DNA of 64,000 bases from Bordetella parapertussis (GCA_945895265.1 CAMDEF010000008.1:55227-119226), one strand, 5' to 3'; shown: positions 15,516 through 26,227, counted from the stretch's first letter. Translations and numbers: made by a program. Notes: a model not told the origin generated them from the letters alone.

Positions 15516-17146
15516 GTCTGTTGACGGTGAAAGACTTGGGTAAGTCCTTTGGCGGAGTGAAGGCCGTTGATGGGATTTCGTTTGAGCTCGAGGCGGGCGA
15601 GTTATTGGCTTTGATTGGCCCGAATGGCGCTGGTAAATCCACTACCTTTAACATGGTCAATGGTCAATTGCAGGCTGATCGCGGGTCGATTCAGTTCGCT
15701 GGAAAAGAGTTGGTTGGCCTGGCGCCACGAGACATTTGGCGCTTAGGGGTGGGGCGCACGTTTCAAATTGCCGAAACGTTTTCGTCGTTGACAGTGATTG
15801 AAAACGTGCAGATGGCCTTGCTTTCACATGCAGGGCAGGTATTTTCGTTTTTTAAGACTGCGCGCGCACACGAACGTACCCGAGCGCTTGAGCTGCTTGA
15901 ACAGGTTGGGATGGCGTCGCAAGCAGACCGCCCCTGCAGCGCGTTGGCCTACAGTGATGTCAAACGTGTTGAGTTGGCGATCGCGTTGGCCAATCGTCCG
16001 CGACTGTTACTGATGGATGAACCCACAGCAGGCATGGCGCCGAAAGAGCGTAACGCATTGATGGTGTTGACTAAAAAATTGGTGCTTGAGCAACAAATCG
16101 CCGTGCTGTTTACCGAGCACAGCATGGATGTGGTCTTCGCTCACGCCGATCGTATGATTGTCTTGGCGCGCGGCAGACTGATTGCGCAAGGCAAGGCGGA
16201 CGACATTCGCAAAGATACCAAGGTACAAGAGGTGTACTTCGGCACTGGCGCGACGTTTGAAGGCGCGGCGAGCGGCTCGGGTCTGACAGATCAAGCTCAG
16301 AGTGCTGAAGACTTAAATGACAAGTTGCCAAACACTCAGATGTCGCAGCAGGCTCACGCCGGTTTGCTCAAGGGCCAGAGCGTCGAAGACGTCTACGAAG
16401 ACTCGGGCTCGCGCGATGAAACTCAACCGCTTTTGTCCGTGCAGAACTTGAAAGCTTGGTATGGCGCGGCTCAAATTTTGTACGACGTGAGTTTTCAGGT
16501 GAAACGCGGTGAAGTCGTGGCGTTGATGGGGCGCAACGGGGCGGGCAAGTCGACCTCCATGAAAGCGTTGATGGGTTTGCTTGAAAAGCGTACCGGCGAC
16601 GTGCAATTTATGGGGCGCGATATTTCAAAAGATGCGGCGCATCGTATTGCTGCAAGTGGGCTCGGATATGTGCCTGAGGATCGCCGAATTTTTACTGACT
16701 TGACTGTTTTAGAGAATCTTGAAGTTGGCCGGCAAAAGGCTCGCTTGTGGCCCGACGGCTCAGCGGCCCCGACCTGGACCGTGCAGCAGCTGTTTGCGCT
16801 GTTTCCAAACCTTGGTGAGATGCCCAGGCGCCCAGGTGGCCAAATGAGTGGCGGAGAACAGCAGATGCTGACCGTGGCGCGCAGTCTAATGGGTAACCCA
16901 TATCTGGTGTTGCTTGATGAGCCCTCTGAGGGTGTGGCGCCCGTGATCGTCGAGCAAATGGTGCAGATGATTCTTGAACTTAAAAAGCAAGGCGTCAGTA
17001 TTTTACTGTCTGAGCAAAATCTGCACTTTGCGCGCCTAGTGTGCGACCGCGCCTATGTGCTTGAAAAAGGGCAAATCCGTTTTAGCGGCACGATGACCGA
17101 GCTCGATGCTAACGAGCATGTCCGTCAAACCTATTTAAGCGTCTAA
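15512..17146 (+). CDS. HAAT ATPase, LivG-LivF fusion
   Basis: A 544-aa double ATPase. The LivG half has Walker A GPNGAGKST near residue 37 and LLLMDEPTAGMAP. The LivF half has Walker A GRNGAGKST near residue 344, MSGGEQQML and VLLDEPSEGVAP. Between them, about residues 250-305, is a low-complexity polar linker (AQSAEDLNDKLPNTQMSQQAH...). The LivG half lacks a canonical LSGGQ: the region reads CSALAYSDVKRVELAIAL, which is a known LivG-type variation (usually LxYGxQRRLEIARAL) but more diverged here. Translation is coupled to the permease gene (ATGA). Together with the binding protein this gives a three-polypeptide importer. Confidence 0.9.
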   Translation: MSLLTVKDLGKSFGGVKAVDGISFELEAGELLALIGPNGAGKSTTFNMVNGQLQADRGSIQFAGKELVGLAPRDIWRLGVGRTFQIAETFSSLTVIENVQMALLSHAGQVFSFFKTARAHERTRALELLEQVGMASQADRPCSALAYSDVKRVELAIALANRPRLLLMDEPTAGMAPKERNALMVLTKKLVLEQQIAVLFTEHSMDVVFAHADRMIVLARGRLIAQGKADDIRKDTKVQEVYFGTGATFEGAASGSGLTDQAQSAEDLNDKLPNTQMSQQAHAGLLKGQSVEDVYEDSGSRDETQPLLSVQNLKAWYGAAQILYDVSFQVKRGEVVALMGRNGAGKSTSMKALMGLLEKRTGDVQFMGRDISKDAAHRIAASGLGYVPEDRRIFTDLTVLENLEVGRQKARLWPDGSAAPTWTVQQLFALFPNLGEMPRRPGGQMSGGEQQMLTVARSLMGNPYLVLLDEPSEGVAPVIVEQMVQMILELKKQGVSILLSEQNLHFARLVCDRAYVLEKGQIRFSGTMTELDANEHVRQTYLSV

Positions 17147-17154
17147 GGTCTTTG

Positions 17155-17658
17155 ATGAACACTTCGTCCCCCTGTACGCTGCGTGTCAACGCTCAGCAGC
17201 ATGAGTTACAGCTTTCAGCGGATGTGTCGTTGATGCATGTGTTGCGTAACGACCTTGCGCTGAATGGGCCAAAATATGGTTGTGGCTTAGGTCAGTGCGG
17301 CGCCTGTACCGTGCTAATCGACGGGGTGGCTGCGCGCTCGTGCGTGGTGCCAGCACAAGGCGTACAAGGTCGCGCCATTACCACGCTTGAAGGTTTGGGT
17401 TCGCGTGCGCAGTTTCATCCCGTGCAACAGGCTTTTATCGACGAGCAAGCCGCGCAATGCGGGTATTGTCTGAATGGCATGATTTTGATGACAGTGTCTT
17501 TGTTGACGCATACACCCGACCCCACTGAGGAAGACATTCGTAGCGCCTTGTCGGGTAATTTTTGTCGCTGCGGCACTCACGTCGAAATTATTCGGGCAGT
17601 TAAACGTGCTGCAGTACTGATGCAAGCCCCTCGGCCGGTCCGCCATGACGCACCCTAG
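17155..17658 (+). CDS. nicA: Nicotinate dehydrogenase small subunit, two [2Fe-2S]
   Basis: The 167-aa subunit has both clusters of the xanthine dehydrogenase-family small subunit. The plant-type N-terminal cluster is in YGCGLGQCGACTVL with a fourth Cys in RSC. The C-terminal cluster uses QCGYC and FCRCG. It carries electrons from the molybdenum centre of the neighbouring large subunit. ATG at 17155 follows an adjacent TTG. The gene begins 8 bases after the transporter ATPase stop and its end overlaps the large-subunit start by 14 bases. Isoquinoline or aldehyde oxidoreductases have the same architecture; nicotinate is chosen from the Hnr and enamidase context. Confidence 0.85.
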   Translation: MNTSSPCTLRVNAQQHELQLSADVSLMHVLRNDLALNGPKYGCGLGQCGACTVLIDGVAARSCVVPAQGVQGRAITTLEGLGSRAQFHPVQQAFIDEQAAQCGYCLNGMILMTVSLLTHTPDPTEEDIRSALSGNFCRCGTHVEIIRAVKRAAVLMQAPRPVRHDAP

Positions 17659-20600
17659 GTCTTTGCGCACTCGCGCAGATTTTTTAAACGCAACAGGCGT
17701 GTTGTTGGTGGTGCGTGATCCGCCACCTGCTAACCCTCCTGCGCTTGGTCAGCCGGCGGCTGTACCGGGCAACCCTGCTGAAGGCGTCGAAATTTTGCTC
17801 GCGCTTTGGGCAGACGGTCGAGTGACTGCCTTGCATGGTCATGTGGATCTTGGCACCGGAATCAAAACCGCATTTGCGCAGATTGTGGCCGAAGAGCTCG
17901 ATGTGTCGCTCGAGCAGGTTGAGGTGATTTTGGGCGACACCGGCACAGCACCTAATCAAGGGCCCACCATTGCCAGTGGCTCGCTGCAAAATCACGCGGC
18001 ACCCCTCCGAGCGGCCGCAGCACAGGCGCGGCAATACTTGCTTGAGTTAGCAGCTGCTAGATTTGCAGTGCCCACAGCTCAGTTGGCAGTCAGAGCCGGG
18101 GTCGTGTCCCTAGAGACCTCAGCGAACCCCATTCAACTTCAGACGTCGAATGCGAGCGGTACCGTTGTGCAGACCACTACAGAGGGTACGACGTCGCCTA
18201 GTCCAAGTCTCACCGTCAGCTACGCAACATTACTTGCGGGGCAGCGACTCCATCTGAAGCTTGAGTTGACCACGCCGGTAAAAGATCCTTCAAACTACCG
18301 TACAGTCGGGCAGTCATCGCCGCGTGTAGACATCCCTGCCAAGGCGACAGGCGAGCTAGTGTTCGTGCACGATGTTCGCGTGCCTGGCATGTTGCACGGC
18401 CGAGTGATTCGCCCACCTTATGCCGGCGCCGATCACGGTGACTTTATTGGTAACTTGTTTGAGTCGGTTGACGAGATGTCGATTGCTCACATCCCGGGCA
18501 TCCGTGCGGTGGTCGTCATACGGGATTTTATTGGGGTGGTCGCTGAAAGAGAAGAGTTCGCTGAACTAGCGGCCAACACGCTACGGGTGAATTGGAAACC
18601 CTGGGCTGGCTTGCCCGACTTGTCCAATATTGAGCAAGCGTTACGTAATAACCCAGCAACGCCACGTCAACTCGTCGATGAGGGCGATGTAGATCAAGCG
18701 CTCGCTCAGGCTGCGCAGTCGATGCCCCGCACCTACATCTGGCCCTATCAGATGCACGCGTCGATTGGCCCCTCGTGTGCCGTGGCCGAATTTAAAACCG
18801 ATCCGACCGATCCATTTGCGTTAACAGTTTGGGCGGGCACGCAAAATCCTCATGTGTTGCGCGCAGACTTAGCGCGCTTAACTGCACTGCAAGATACTGC
18901 GATTGAAATCATACGACTGGAAGCCTCTGGTTGCTACGGGCGCAACGGTGCCGATGACGTAGCAGCAGATGCCGTTTTACTCGCGCGCGCAGTCGGTGCT
19001 CCCGTGCGGGTGCAGCTCACGCGCGAGCAAGAAAACCTTTGGGAGCCCAAGGGCGCGGCGCAATGGATGGAGGTTCGCGGTGGCTTGCATGCAGACGGCT
19101 CGATTGCAGCCTATGATTTTTCAACTTCTTACCCCTCGAACGGTGCACCCACGCTCGCGCTGTTACTGACGCGTACGCTTGAACCTAACGCGCAAGCGTA
19201 TGAGATGGGCGATCGCACTGCGCGTCCGCCGTATACCTTGCAAAATTTGCGCGTGACGGTGAATGATATGCCGCCCATTTTGCGCGCCTCGTGGTTGCGT
19301 GGCGTGTCGGCGATGCCCAATTCGTTTGCGCACGAATCCTATATTGATGAACTAGCGACTGCTGCTGGGGTCGATCCTTTGACCTTCAGATTGCGTTATC
19401 TCGATGACCCACGCGCGCGTGAATTATTGCAAGCGACCGCCGTCAAGGCGGGCTGGAAAACGCATGATCAGCCACAGCAGCAGGGCGCAGAGGGCGATAT
19501 TTTGCATGGGCAGGGCATCGCCTGGGCACGCTATGTTCACAGTAAGTGGCCAGGATTTGGTGCGGCGTGGGCTGCGTGGATTGCCGATGTTGAGGTCAAC
19601 AAGCGCACTGGTGAGGTGCATGTTAAACGGGTGGTGGTCGGTCACGATGCGGGCTTGATCATTAATCCTGCCGGTGTTGAGCATCAAATTCATGGCAACG
19701 TGGTTCAAACCACCAGTCGCGCCATGATTGAGCAGGTACCGACTGAACGTGAACAAAATACTGTTGCCGCCCGCGAGTGGGGTTCATATCCGATTTTGAG
19801 TTTCAGGCAGGTGCCTGTGATCGAAGTCATGCAGATGCCTCGGCACAACGAGCCCGCACTTGGGGCAGGCGAGTCAGCCTCGGTACCAGGTACGGCCGCG
19901 ATTGCCAATGCGATTTTCGATGCGACGGGTGTGCGCTTCAGACAACCACCTTTTACGCCAGAGGTTGTGCGCGCGGCTTTGAATCCTTTGATGTATCAGG
20001 GCGACTCAGACTCTTACGCCTGCGGTAATCCTCAGTTGGCAGCGCAGGCCTCAGACAAACTTCAGCTAGCTTCGCAAACAACTGACCCGCTGCAAGCAAG
20101 CCCTGCGAATCAACAGACAGATCATGCCGACGCGCGTTGGCCTAAGCCACGTTCGTGGTGGTTGCGTGCGGCTGCGTTGACGGCGGCGCTCGGGACTACC
20201 TTGCTTGGCGCGACGTGGTCACTGTTCGGTCAGCGCACTGCGCTTGCACCGGTTGCCCAACCGATTGCGACCTACTCAGCCGCAACGCTTGAGCGTGGTC
20301 GTGAATTAGCGGCCTTGGGTAACTGCGTCACTTGTCACACCAGTGCACAAGGCAAACCAAATGCTGGCGGCTTGGGGATTCAAACTCCCTTTGGCACGGT
20401 CTACAGCACCAACTTAACGCCTGACCCTCAAACTGGGATTGGTCTGTGGTCACAGCAAGCGTTTAATCGTGCCATGCGTGAAGGTATCTCGCGCGATGGG
20501 CATCATTTGTACCCCGCGTTTCCGTACCCCTCGTTCACGCGCACCAGTGATGAAGATCTGACAGCACTGTACGGCTGGCTGATGTCGCAAGAGCCGGTGC

Positions 20601-21466
20601 GCCAGGCAACGCCTGAAACGAAGCTTGCGTTTCCTTTTAGCTTGCGTCCGCTCATGGCGTTTTGGAATGCGCTGTACTTAACGCCAGGGTCTTCTGCCAA
20701 GCCACTGAAAACTGAAGTTGAGCGTTCGCCAGCGTGGTTACGGGGCGAATATCTTGTGAATGGGTTGGGGCATTGTTCGGCGTGTCATACCTCACGCGAT
20801 GCGCTGGGTGGCGAACGCTCAGGGCTGGCCTATTTGAGTGGTGCCACAGTTGATGGTTGGCAGGCCCCTGCGCTGAATGCGCGCTCGCCCAGCCCCGTGC
20901 CCTGGACTGAAACTGCTTTTAATGACTATTTACGCAACGGCCATAGCGCCGAACACGGTAGCGCTTCGGGCCCGATGGCGCCGGTGATTAGGCAGTTGGC
21001 GCAAGTGCCAGACACCGATCTTGCTGCGATGGCGCATTATTTGGCGTCGTTTCAAGAGCAAAGCGCCTCGGCTCTGGTCGCTCAAACCTACGTCGCGCAG
21101 GCCGCAGCTCGCGAGCCTATGCTACTTGGGCCCGCGCAACGTATGTTTCAGGCCGCCTGTGCGTCATGCCATCACGACGGTGACGGCCCGCGTTTACTTG
21201 GCGTCAATATCCCGCTGGCGCTGAGCACTGGTATGCACAGCGCGCAACCTGATAACGTGATTCGCGTGATCTTAGAGGGGATTCGCAAACCTGCCAGCGA
21301 GCAAATCGGCTTTATGCAGGGTTTTGCTAAGCAATTTGATGACCAACAGCTGAGTGAGCTCTTGACTTACATGCGTAGCCGTTTTGCCCCCACTCAGCCG
21401 CCCTGGCAAAACCTCGAACAGAAAATTGGGGTAATCCGTATGTCACCAAGCTTGCATTTACCGTAA
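17645..21466 (+). CDS. nicB: Nicotinate dehydrogenase large subunit with three cytochrome c domains
   Basis: The 1273-aa protein is a NicB-type fusion. Residues about 40-790 form the molybdopterin-cytosine-dinucleotide domain; E743 in LGAGESAS is the expected catalytic glutamate. A hydrophobic span near 843-865 ([21 protein letters not shown]) precedes the tail. Three CxxCH haem sites follow at C894 (CVTCH), C1044 (CSACH) and C1172 (CASCH). Thus the haems are probably periplasmic and hand electrons to the respiratory chain, with no FAD subunit. The NicB of Pseudomonas putida has the same layout. Product would be 6-hydroxynicotinate, the Hnr substrate. Molybdenum domain homologues act on isoquinoline or aldehydes, so substrate is inferred from neighbours. 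Confidence 0.85.
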   Translation: MTHPRSLRTRADFLNATGVLLVVRDPPPANPPALGQPAAVPGNPAEGVEILLALWADGRVTALHGHVDLGTGIKTAFAQIVAEELDVSLEQVEVILGDTGTAPNQGPTIASGSLQNHAAPLRAAAAQARQYLLELAAARFAVPTAQLAVRAGVVSLETSANPIQLQTSNASGTVVQTTTEGTTSPSPSLTVSYATLLAGQRLHLKLELTTPVKDPSNYRTVGQSSPRVDIPAKATGELVFVHDVRVPGMLHGRVIRPPYAGADHGDFIGNLFESVDEMSIAHIPGIRAVVVIRDFIGVVAEREEFAELAANTLRVNWKPWAGLPDLSNIEQALRNNPATPRQLVDEGDVDQALAQAAQSMPRTYIWPYQMHASIGPSCAVAEFKTDPTDPFALTVWAGTQNPHVLRADLARLTALQDTAIEIIRLEASGCYGRNGADDVAADAVLLARAVGAPVRVQLTREQENLWEPKGAAQWMEVRGGLHADGSIAAYDFSTSYPSNGAPTLALLLTRTLEPNAQAYEMGDRTARPPYTLQNLRVTVNDMPPILRASWLRGVSAMPNSFAHESYIDELATAAGVDPLTFRLRYLDDPRARELLQATAVKAGWKTHDQPQQQGAEGDILHGQGIAWARYVHSKWPGFGAAWAAWIADVEVNKRTGEVHVKRVVVGHDAGLIINPAGVEHQIHGNVVQTTSRAMIEQVPTEREQNTVAAREWGSYPILSFRQVPVIEVMQMPRHNEPALGAGESASVPGTAAIANAIFDATGVRFRQPPFTPEVVRAALNPLMYQGDSDSYACGNPQLAAQASDKLQLASQTTDPLQASPANQQTDHADARWPKPRSWWLRAAALTAALGTTLLGATWSLFGQRTALAPVAQPIATYSAATLERGRELAALGNCVTCHTSAQGKPNAGGLGIQTPFGTVYSTNLTPDPQTGIGLWSQQAFNRAMREGISRDGHHLYPAFPYPSFTRTSDEDLTALYGWLMSQEPVRQATPETKLAFPFSLRPLMAFWNALYLTPGSSAKPLKTEVERSPAWLRGEYLVNGLGHCSACHTSRDALGGERSGLAYLSGATVDGWQAPALNARSPSPVPWTETAFNDYLRNGHSAEHGSASGPMAPVIRQLAQVPDTDLAAMAHYLASFQEQSASALVAQTYVAQAAAREPMLLGPAQRMFQAACASCHHDGDGPRLLGVNIPLALSTGMHSAQPDNVIRVILEGIRKPASEQIGFMQGFAKQFDDQQLSELLTYMRSRFAPTQPPWQNLEQKIGVIRMSPSLHLP

Positions 21467-21496
21467 AGTTTGCCCACAATAGAGATATTGTTGATC

Positions 21497-21530
21497 ACCC
21501 CGGTTCTGACCCGAGCCGGGGTTTTGCTTT
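21497..21530 (+). terminator. Rho-independent terminator after nicB
   Basis: ACCCCGG at 21497-21503 pairs with CCGGGGT at 21516-21522; further inner T-G, T-A and C-G pairs extend the stem. It is followed by TTTTGCTTTT. It lies 30 bases after the nicB stop and just before greA, so it separates the catabolic operon from the housekeeping block. Confidence 0.7.
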
Positions 21531-21543
21531 TCTGGAAAACATC

Positions 21544-22020
21544 ATGGCAACTATTCCTCTTACCGTGCGCGGGGCCGAGCGCTTACAAGCTGAGCTGCAG
21601 CGGCTCAAGCATGTCGACCGCCCTGCGGTCATTAACGCTATTGCTGAAGCGCGTTCGCACGGCGATTTGTCTGAAAACGCCGAATATGATGCCGCGCGCG
21701 AGCGTCAAGGTTTTATCGAGGGGCGCATTGCCGAACTCGATGGCACGCTTTCAAACGCCCAGTTAATTGAACCAAGCACGATCGAGGCCGATGGTCGCGT
21801 TGTGTTTGGTGCAACCATCGAAATCGAAGATCTTGAGTTGGGTACCAAAGTGACTTACCAAATTGTCGGTGACGTCGAGGCTGACATCCGTTCGAATTTG
21901 ATTTCGGTGTCTAGCCCGGTGGCGCGCGCGTTGATTGGTAAGTATGAGGGTGATGTCGTTGAAGTGAAGGCCCCATCGGGCGCCCGTGAATACGAAATCA
22001 TCAGTATCAAATATCTTTGA
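21544..22020 (+). CDS. greA: Transcription elongation factor GreA
   Basis: The 158-aa protein is full-length Gre[22 protein letters not shown] at the N-terminus of the coiled coil, [33 protein letters not shown] at the tip with the two acidic residues (D and E in [10 protein letters not shown]) that provoke RNA cleavage by RNA polymerase, and a C-terminal FKBP-like domain ending [11 protein letters not shown]. It rescues backtracked RNA polymerase. GGAAAAC precedes the ATG. In many proteobacteria greA follows carB; here the nicotinate operon lies upstream instead. Confidence 0.97.
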   Translation: MATIPLTVRGAERLQAELQRLKHVDRPAVINAIAEARSHGDLSENAEYDAARERQGFIEGRIAELDGTLSNAQLIEPSTIEADGRVVFGATIEIEDLELGTKVTYQIVGDVEADIRSNLISVSSPVARALIGKYEGDVVEVKAPSGAREYEIISIKYL

Positions 22021-22060
22021 GCACGCGCCCTTCGAGACGCGCTCTCTGTCATATTCCTGA

Positions 22061-22663
22061 TTAGCGTTTCACCGGTGCGCGCTTTCGCACTGTTGTGCCA
22101 AGAGCCCCACGCCGCGCTCCGGCACGTAGCGACAACGCGCTGCCACTGCGACGCGGAATCCCATGTGAGGTATCCTTGGCACTTGCGCGTTTGCTTGGCC
22201 GAGCAGGACGATCCCCCGAATAGACGGTTGGGCGATCAGTTGCCAAGTCGGTCTGTTCGCGTTCTGGGCGATTGCGTCGGCTTGGTTTTTGAACCTTTTT
22301 ACCCGCTGCGGCTAGTTTCTTGGGTGTGTGTGGTTCGTTGGGCTTACGCTTGGCCGGGGTTGCGGGTTCGGCCGGCGGTTTTAGGTAGGTACCCTTTGAG
22401 CCAAAGCGATACAGAATCAGCATTTTGCCCAGATGGTGCACCGTGGCGCATGAAAGTGTGTCGCAAATCGTGGCAAGCATGGCATCGCGCTCGTCGCGGT
22501 CAGCACTGCCGGCTCGAACCTTAATCAGCTCGTGAGCAGACAGGTTTAGGTCGATTTCTTTTAAAACTGCCTCAGTGAGCCCGTTGTCGCCAATCAGTAC
22601 AACTGGGCGCAGGGGGTGAGCAGCAGCGCGAAGCGAACTACGCTCGCGGGGGGTAAGTTCCAT
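22061..22663 (-). CDS. yhbY: YhbY family RNA-binding protein with long basic tail
   Basis: Residues 1-97 form the CRM-domain protein YhbY ([52 protein letters not shown]...), which associates with pre-50S ribosomal particles in E. coli. The start ATG at 22663 aligns with the family start; upstream in-frame codons are rejected. Residues about 98-200 are an extra, low-complexity basic tail rich in Lys, Arg and Pro ([27 protein letters not shown]...), roughly doubling the normal length. It is divergent from rlmE with only 27 bases between start codons, and both act on the large ribosomal subunit. Confidence 0.9.
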   Translation of the reverse strand: MELTPRERSSLRAAAHPLRPVVLIGDNGLTEAVLKEIDLNLSAHELIKVRAGSADRDERDAMLATICDTLSCATVHHLGKMLILYRFGSKGTYLKPPAEPATPAKRKPNEPHTPKKLAAAGKKVQKPSRRNRPEREQTDLATDRPTVYSGDRPARPSKRASAKDTSHGIPRRSGSALSLRAGARRGALGTTVRKRAPVKR

Positions 22664-22690
22664 AATAGTCATAAGGTAGATTGTACGGGA

Positions 22691-23326
22691 ATGGCGAAGA
22701 ACAAATTTTCTAAAGAATGGGTCATGCAGCACATTAATGACCCTTTCGTCAAAATGGCGACACAAAAGGGCTATCGTGCCCGTGCCGCCTTCAAACTGAC
22801 CGAGATCCTCGATGCTGAAAAACTCATGCGTCGCGGCGACATCATTGTTGACTTGGGCTCGACCCCTGGTAGTTGGTCTCAGGTGGCGCGCGAGCGTCTG
22901 GTGGGCAAGGGTGGAGTCCTCGATGGTCGCATTGTTGCATTAGACCTCTTGCCGATGGAGCCTATCGCAGGTGTTGAGTTCATTTTGGGCGATTTTAGTG
23001 AGGATGCTGTCCTCGAACAACTCAATCAAACCCTTGAGGGAGTTAAGGTAGATTTAGTCATGTCGGATATGGCGCCAAATTTATCTGGGGTCGGCTTAGC
23101 TGATGCAGCCAGAATTCAACAAGTGATTGATTTAGCCCTTGAATTTTCGCTAATGCACCTCAAAACAGATGGTGCGTTGATTGTCAAGGCGTTTCACGGC
23201 AGCGGCTTTTCGCAAACCGTTGAAAGCTTCAAACGACACTTCAAAAGGGTGGTCGAGCGCAAACCCAAGGCCTCAAGAGATCGTTCTTCTGAAACTTTCT
23301 TGATCGCCAAGGGTCGAAAGGGCTAG
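22691..23326 (+). CDS. rlmE: 23S rRNA (uridine-2'-O-)-methyltransferase RlmE
   Basis: The 211-aa enzyme (FtsJ/RrmJ) methylates the ribose of U2552 in the 23S A loop. The K-D-K-E tetrad can be placed: K in [14 protein letters not shown] in VMSDMAPN, K in [10 protein letters not shown] and E in SSETFLIA. The SAM-binding loop reads [13 protein letters not shown]; the usual AP is TP here. ATG at 22691 matches the family start MAKNK; the frame extends further upstream but would run into yhbY. ftsH follows, the conserved rlmE-ftsH order. Confidence 0.95.
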   Translation: MAKNKFSKEWVMQHINDPFVKMATQKGYRARAAFKLTEILDAEKLMRRGDIIVDLGSTPGSWSQVARERLVGKGGVLDGRIVALDLLPMEPIAGVEFILGDFSEDAVLEQLNQTLEGVKVDLVMSDMAPNLSGVGLADAARIQQVIDLALEFSLMHLKTDGALIVKAFHGSGFSQTVESFKRHFKRVVERKPKASRDRSSETFLIAKGRKG

Positions 23327-23365
23327 AGCTTTGCGATTTCGGTCCCGTCGCGCAGTAAGGGATTA

Positions 23366-23395
23366 TTGCGAATGGGCTTTTTTAACAGGTAGAAT
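23366..23395 (+). promoter_or_regulatory. Candidate sigma-70 promoter for ftsH
   Basis: TTGCGA at 23366-23371 and TAGAAT at 23390-23395 are separated by 18 bases in the rlmE-ftsH gap, about 80 bases before the ftsH start. No other boxes stand out there. Cotranscription from rlmE is equally possible. Confidence 0.35.
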
Positions 23396-23472
23396 GTTAT
23401 TTTGCCTCGTTGCAATGCGCCCTTTAGGCCAAAGGTGCGCGGCGCGTCAGAACGACAAGCTGGAGATCGGCC

Positions 23473-25359
23473 TTGAATAATTCTTTTTCGAAAGTCGCGG
23501 TTTGGATGGTGATTGGTTTAGTGCTGTTTACTGTGTTTAAACAGTTCGACACCCGCGCCCCTGTACAAGACACCGTAAGTTATACCCAATTCATGGATGA
23601 CGCCAAGTCGGGCAAGGTCCGCCGGGTCGATGTTCAGAACGATGTCATCCATGTGACGCCTGACTCGGGTCGTCCTTACACCCTGACTTCGCCTGGTGAT
23701 CTCTGGATGGTGTCTGATTTGCTCAAAGCGGGTGTCTCTGTGTCGGGCAAGCCGCGCGAAGAGCCTTCACTACTGATGAGCATCTTTGTGTCCTGGTTTC
23801 CGATGCTGCTGTTGATCGGTGTCTGGGTGTTTTTTATGCGCCAGATGCAGGGCGGCGGTAAAGGTGGGGCGTTTAGTTTTGGTAAATCGCGTGCGCGCTT
23901 GCTAGATGAAGGCACCAATGCCATCACGTTTGCTGACGTTGCCGGTTGCGACGAAGCAAAAGATGACGTTCAAGAAATTGTTGATTTTTTACGTGACCCG
24001 TCCAAGTTTCAAAAGCTCGGCGGTCGTATTCCTCGTGGCGTGCTGATGGTGGGTTCGCCCGGTACCGGTAAAACATTGCTGGCCAAAGCGATTGCTGGCG
24101 AAGCCAAGGTGCCGTTTTTTAGTATTTCGGGCTCTGACTTTGTCGAGATGTTTGTGGGCGTGGGCGCGGCCCGTGTACGCGACATGTTTGAAAACGCTAA
24201 AAAGCATTCGCCATGCATTATCTTTATTGACGAGATCGATGCTGTCGGTCGCCAGCGTGGTGCAGGCTTGGGCGGCGGTAACGACGAGCGCGAACAAACG
24301 CTCAACCAGATGTTGGTTGAGATGGACGGCTTTGAGTCTGGCGTTGGCGTGATTGTGATCGCTGCAACCAACCGCCCCGATGTGCTTGACCCTGCGTTGC
24401 TGCGCCCTGGTCGTTTTGATCGTCAAGTGGTGGTGCCGTTGCCAGATATTCGTGGCCGCGAACAAATTCTTAAAGTTCACATGCGCAAAGTGCCGTTGGC
24501 GCAAAACGTCGATGCTCATACACTAGCGCGCGGTTGCCCTGGTTTTTCGGGCGCTGATCTTGCCAATCTGGTGAATGAGTCGGCGTTGTTTGCGGCGCGT
24601 CGCAATGGCCGCACCGTTGATATGTCTGACTTTGAAAAAGCCAAAGACAAGATCATTATGGGTGCCGAGCGCCGGTCAATCGTGATGCCCGAAGAAGAAC
24701 GCCGCAATACCGCATATCACGAATCTGGTCATGCGATCGTCGCCCGTATGTTGCCTAAAACTGATCCTGTTCACAAAGTCACGATCATTCCTCGTGGTCG
24801 TGCCTTAGGCGTCACGATGCAGTTGCCCGAAGGCGATCGGTACAGCATGGATAAAGAGCGTCTGTTGTGTACGATTGCCGTGTTGTTTGGTGGTCGTATC
24901 GCTGAAGAGCTTTTCATGAACCAAATGACCACCGGTGCCTCAAACGATTTTGAGCGTGCGACTGCGATTGCTCGTGACATGGTCACGCGCTATGGCATGA
25001 CCGATTCATTGGGCCCAGTGGTGTACGCTGAAAACGAAGGCGAAGTCTTTTTAGGCCGTAGCGTGACAAAAACTACGCACATGTCTGAAGCGACGATGCA
25101 AACGGTCGATAAAGAGATCCGCAAAATTATCGACGAGCAGTACGCACGTGCTCGCACCATCCTTGAAAATAGTCGTGAAAAAGTCGAAATCATGACCAAG
25201 GCTTTGCTCGAGTGGGAAACCATCGATGCAGATCAGATCGGTGACATCATTGAAGGTCGCCCACCGCGCCCACCAAAGGTGCCACAGGCGCCAGCTGATT
25301 CGTCGGATACGCCTCCCACGGGCGCAGCACCGACTAACGATCCAGCAGCGGTGGTCTAA
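23473..25359 (+). CDS. ftsH: ATP-dependent zinc metalloprotease FtsH
   Basis: The 628-aa membrane AAA+ protease has two N-terminal spans (about residues 7-23 and 103-122), Walker A GSPGTGKT at 194-201 (the usual GPP is GSP here), Walker [17 protein letters not shown], the [24 protein letters not shown] and the zinc site HESGH at 416-420. It degrades membrane proteins and regulators in the inner membrane. The start is TTG at 23473, with GGAGA upstream and agreement with the conserved MNNSFSK N-terminus; no ATG fits. The C-terminal tail is rich in Pro and Ala. folP follows after 22 bases. Confidence 0.97.
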   Translation: MNNSFSKVAVWMVIGLVLFTVFKQFDTRAPVQDTVSYTQFMDDAKSGKVRRVDVQNDVIHVTPDSGRPYTLTSPGDLWMVSDLLKAGVSVSGKPREEPSLLMSIFVSWFPMLLLIGVWVFFMRQMQGGGKGGAFSFGKSRARLLDEGTNAITFADVAGCDEAKDDVQEIVDFLRDPSKFQKLGGRIPRGVLMVGSPGTGKTLLAKAIAGEAKVPFFSISGSDFVEMFVGVGAARVRDMFENAKKHSPCIIFIDEIDAVGRQRGAGLGGGNDEREQTLNQMLVEMDGFESGVGVIVIAATNRPDVLDPALLRPGRFDRQVVVPLPDIRGREQILKVHMRKVPLAQNVDAHTLARGCPGFSGADLANLVNESALFAARRNGRTVDMSDFEKAKDKIIMGAERRSIVMPEEERRNTAYHESGHAIVARMLPKTDPVHKVTIIPRGRALGVTMQLPEGDRYSMDKERLLCTIAVLFGGRIAEELFMNQMTTGASNDFERATAIARDMVTRYGMTDSLGPVVYAENEGEVFLGRSVTKTTHMSEATMQTVDKEIRKIIDEQYARARTILENSREKVEIMTKALLEWETIDADQIGDIIEGRPPRPPKVPQAPADSSDTPPTGAAPTNDPAAVV

Positions 25360-25381
25360 GACGACAGCAGAGTTGACTCTG

Positions 25382-26227
25382 ATGTCAGCTAGCTGGTTAT
25401 GCGGGCGCTTTGAGTTTGTACTCAAGCGCCCGCTTTTAATGGGTATCGTTAACGTAACGCCTGATTCATTTTCTGATGGCGGTCAACACCCTGACGCCAC
25501 CTCGGCGATTGCACATGCGCAACAATTGGTTGCTGAAGGTGCCGATATTATCGACATTGGTGGTGAGTCCACTCGCCCAGGGGCTGCGCCTGTTTCTATC
25601 CAAGATGAGCTTGCGCGTATTTTGCCTGTCATCGCTGCGCTGCGCGACAGTGGTGCCGCGATCTCAGTCGATACCTGCAAGCCAGAGGTGATGCAGATTG
25701 CGCTTGAGGCTGGGGCCGACATCATTAATGATGTGACAGGAATGCGAGCACCAGAGGCGCGGCGCATCGTTGCTGCGCACCCCAGCTGTGGGGTGTGCCT
25801 GATGCATATGCAGGGCGAGCCGCGTACGATGCAAACCGCACCCCACTACCAAGACGTCGTACATGAGGTGAAAGCGGCACTCGTGACCCAGGCGCAGTTG
25901 CTCGAGCATCTAGGTGTCACGAGGGCCCGTATTAGCCTGGATCCAGGCCTCGGGTTTGGTAAAACAGTCGAGCATAATTATCAATTACTGCAAGGGCTAG
26001 AGCAGCTTGTGCAAAGTGGTTACCCAGTCGTGTTGGGTGCCTCGCGCAAATCTATGATCGGCAGTGTCATCGGCAAAGCTGTTGATCAGCGCCTGAGTGG
26101 TAGCATTGCCGCGGCGCTCGCAGGTGTGGTCAGGGGTGCAGCGGTCTTGCGTGTGCATGATGTCGATGCTACGCGCGACGCTTTAAAAGTCTGGCAGTCC
26201 GTTCAGACTGCAGGGGATCTACATTGA
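25382..26227 (+). CDS. folP: Dihydropteroate synthase
   Basis: The 281-aa enzyme joins p-aminobenzoate to dihydropterin pyrophosphate in folate synthesis. Signature stretches are MGIVNVTPDSFSDGG, DIIDIGGESTRPGA, INDVTG, CLMHMQG, DPGLGFGKTVEHN and VLGASRKSMIG. The start ATG at 25382 is chosen because the earlier open frame overlaps ftsH. It sits between ftsH and glmM in the order seen widely in proteobacteria. The sulfonamide-interacting loop residues look ordinary. Confidence 0.97.
   Translation: MSASWLCGRFEFVLKRPLLMGIVNVTPDSFSDGGQHPDATSAIAHAQQLVAEGADIIDIGGESTRPGAAPVSIQDELARILPVIAALRDSGAAISVDTCKPEVMQIALEAGADIINDVTGMRAPEARRIVAAHPSCGVCLMHMQGEPRTMQTAPHYQDVVHEVKAALVTQAQLLEHLGVTRARISLDPGLGFGKTVEHNYQLLQGLEQLVQSGYPVVLGASRKSMIGSVIGKAVDQRLSGSIAAALAGVVRGAAVLRVHDVDATRDALKVWQSVQTAGDLH

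Noticed and set aside
20503..20700. Minus-strand frame within nicB
   Set aside because: It has no ribosome site and lies wholly inside a well-supported coding region; treated as a shadow like many others.
22664..22765. N-terminal extension of yhbY
   Set aside because: It would overlap rlmE and add residues not found in YhbY proteins.
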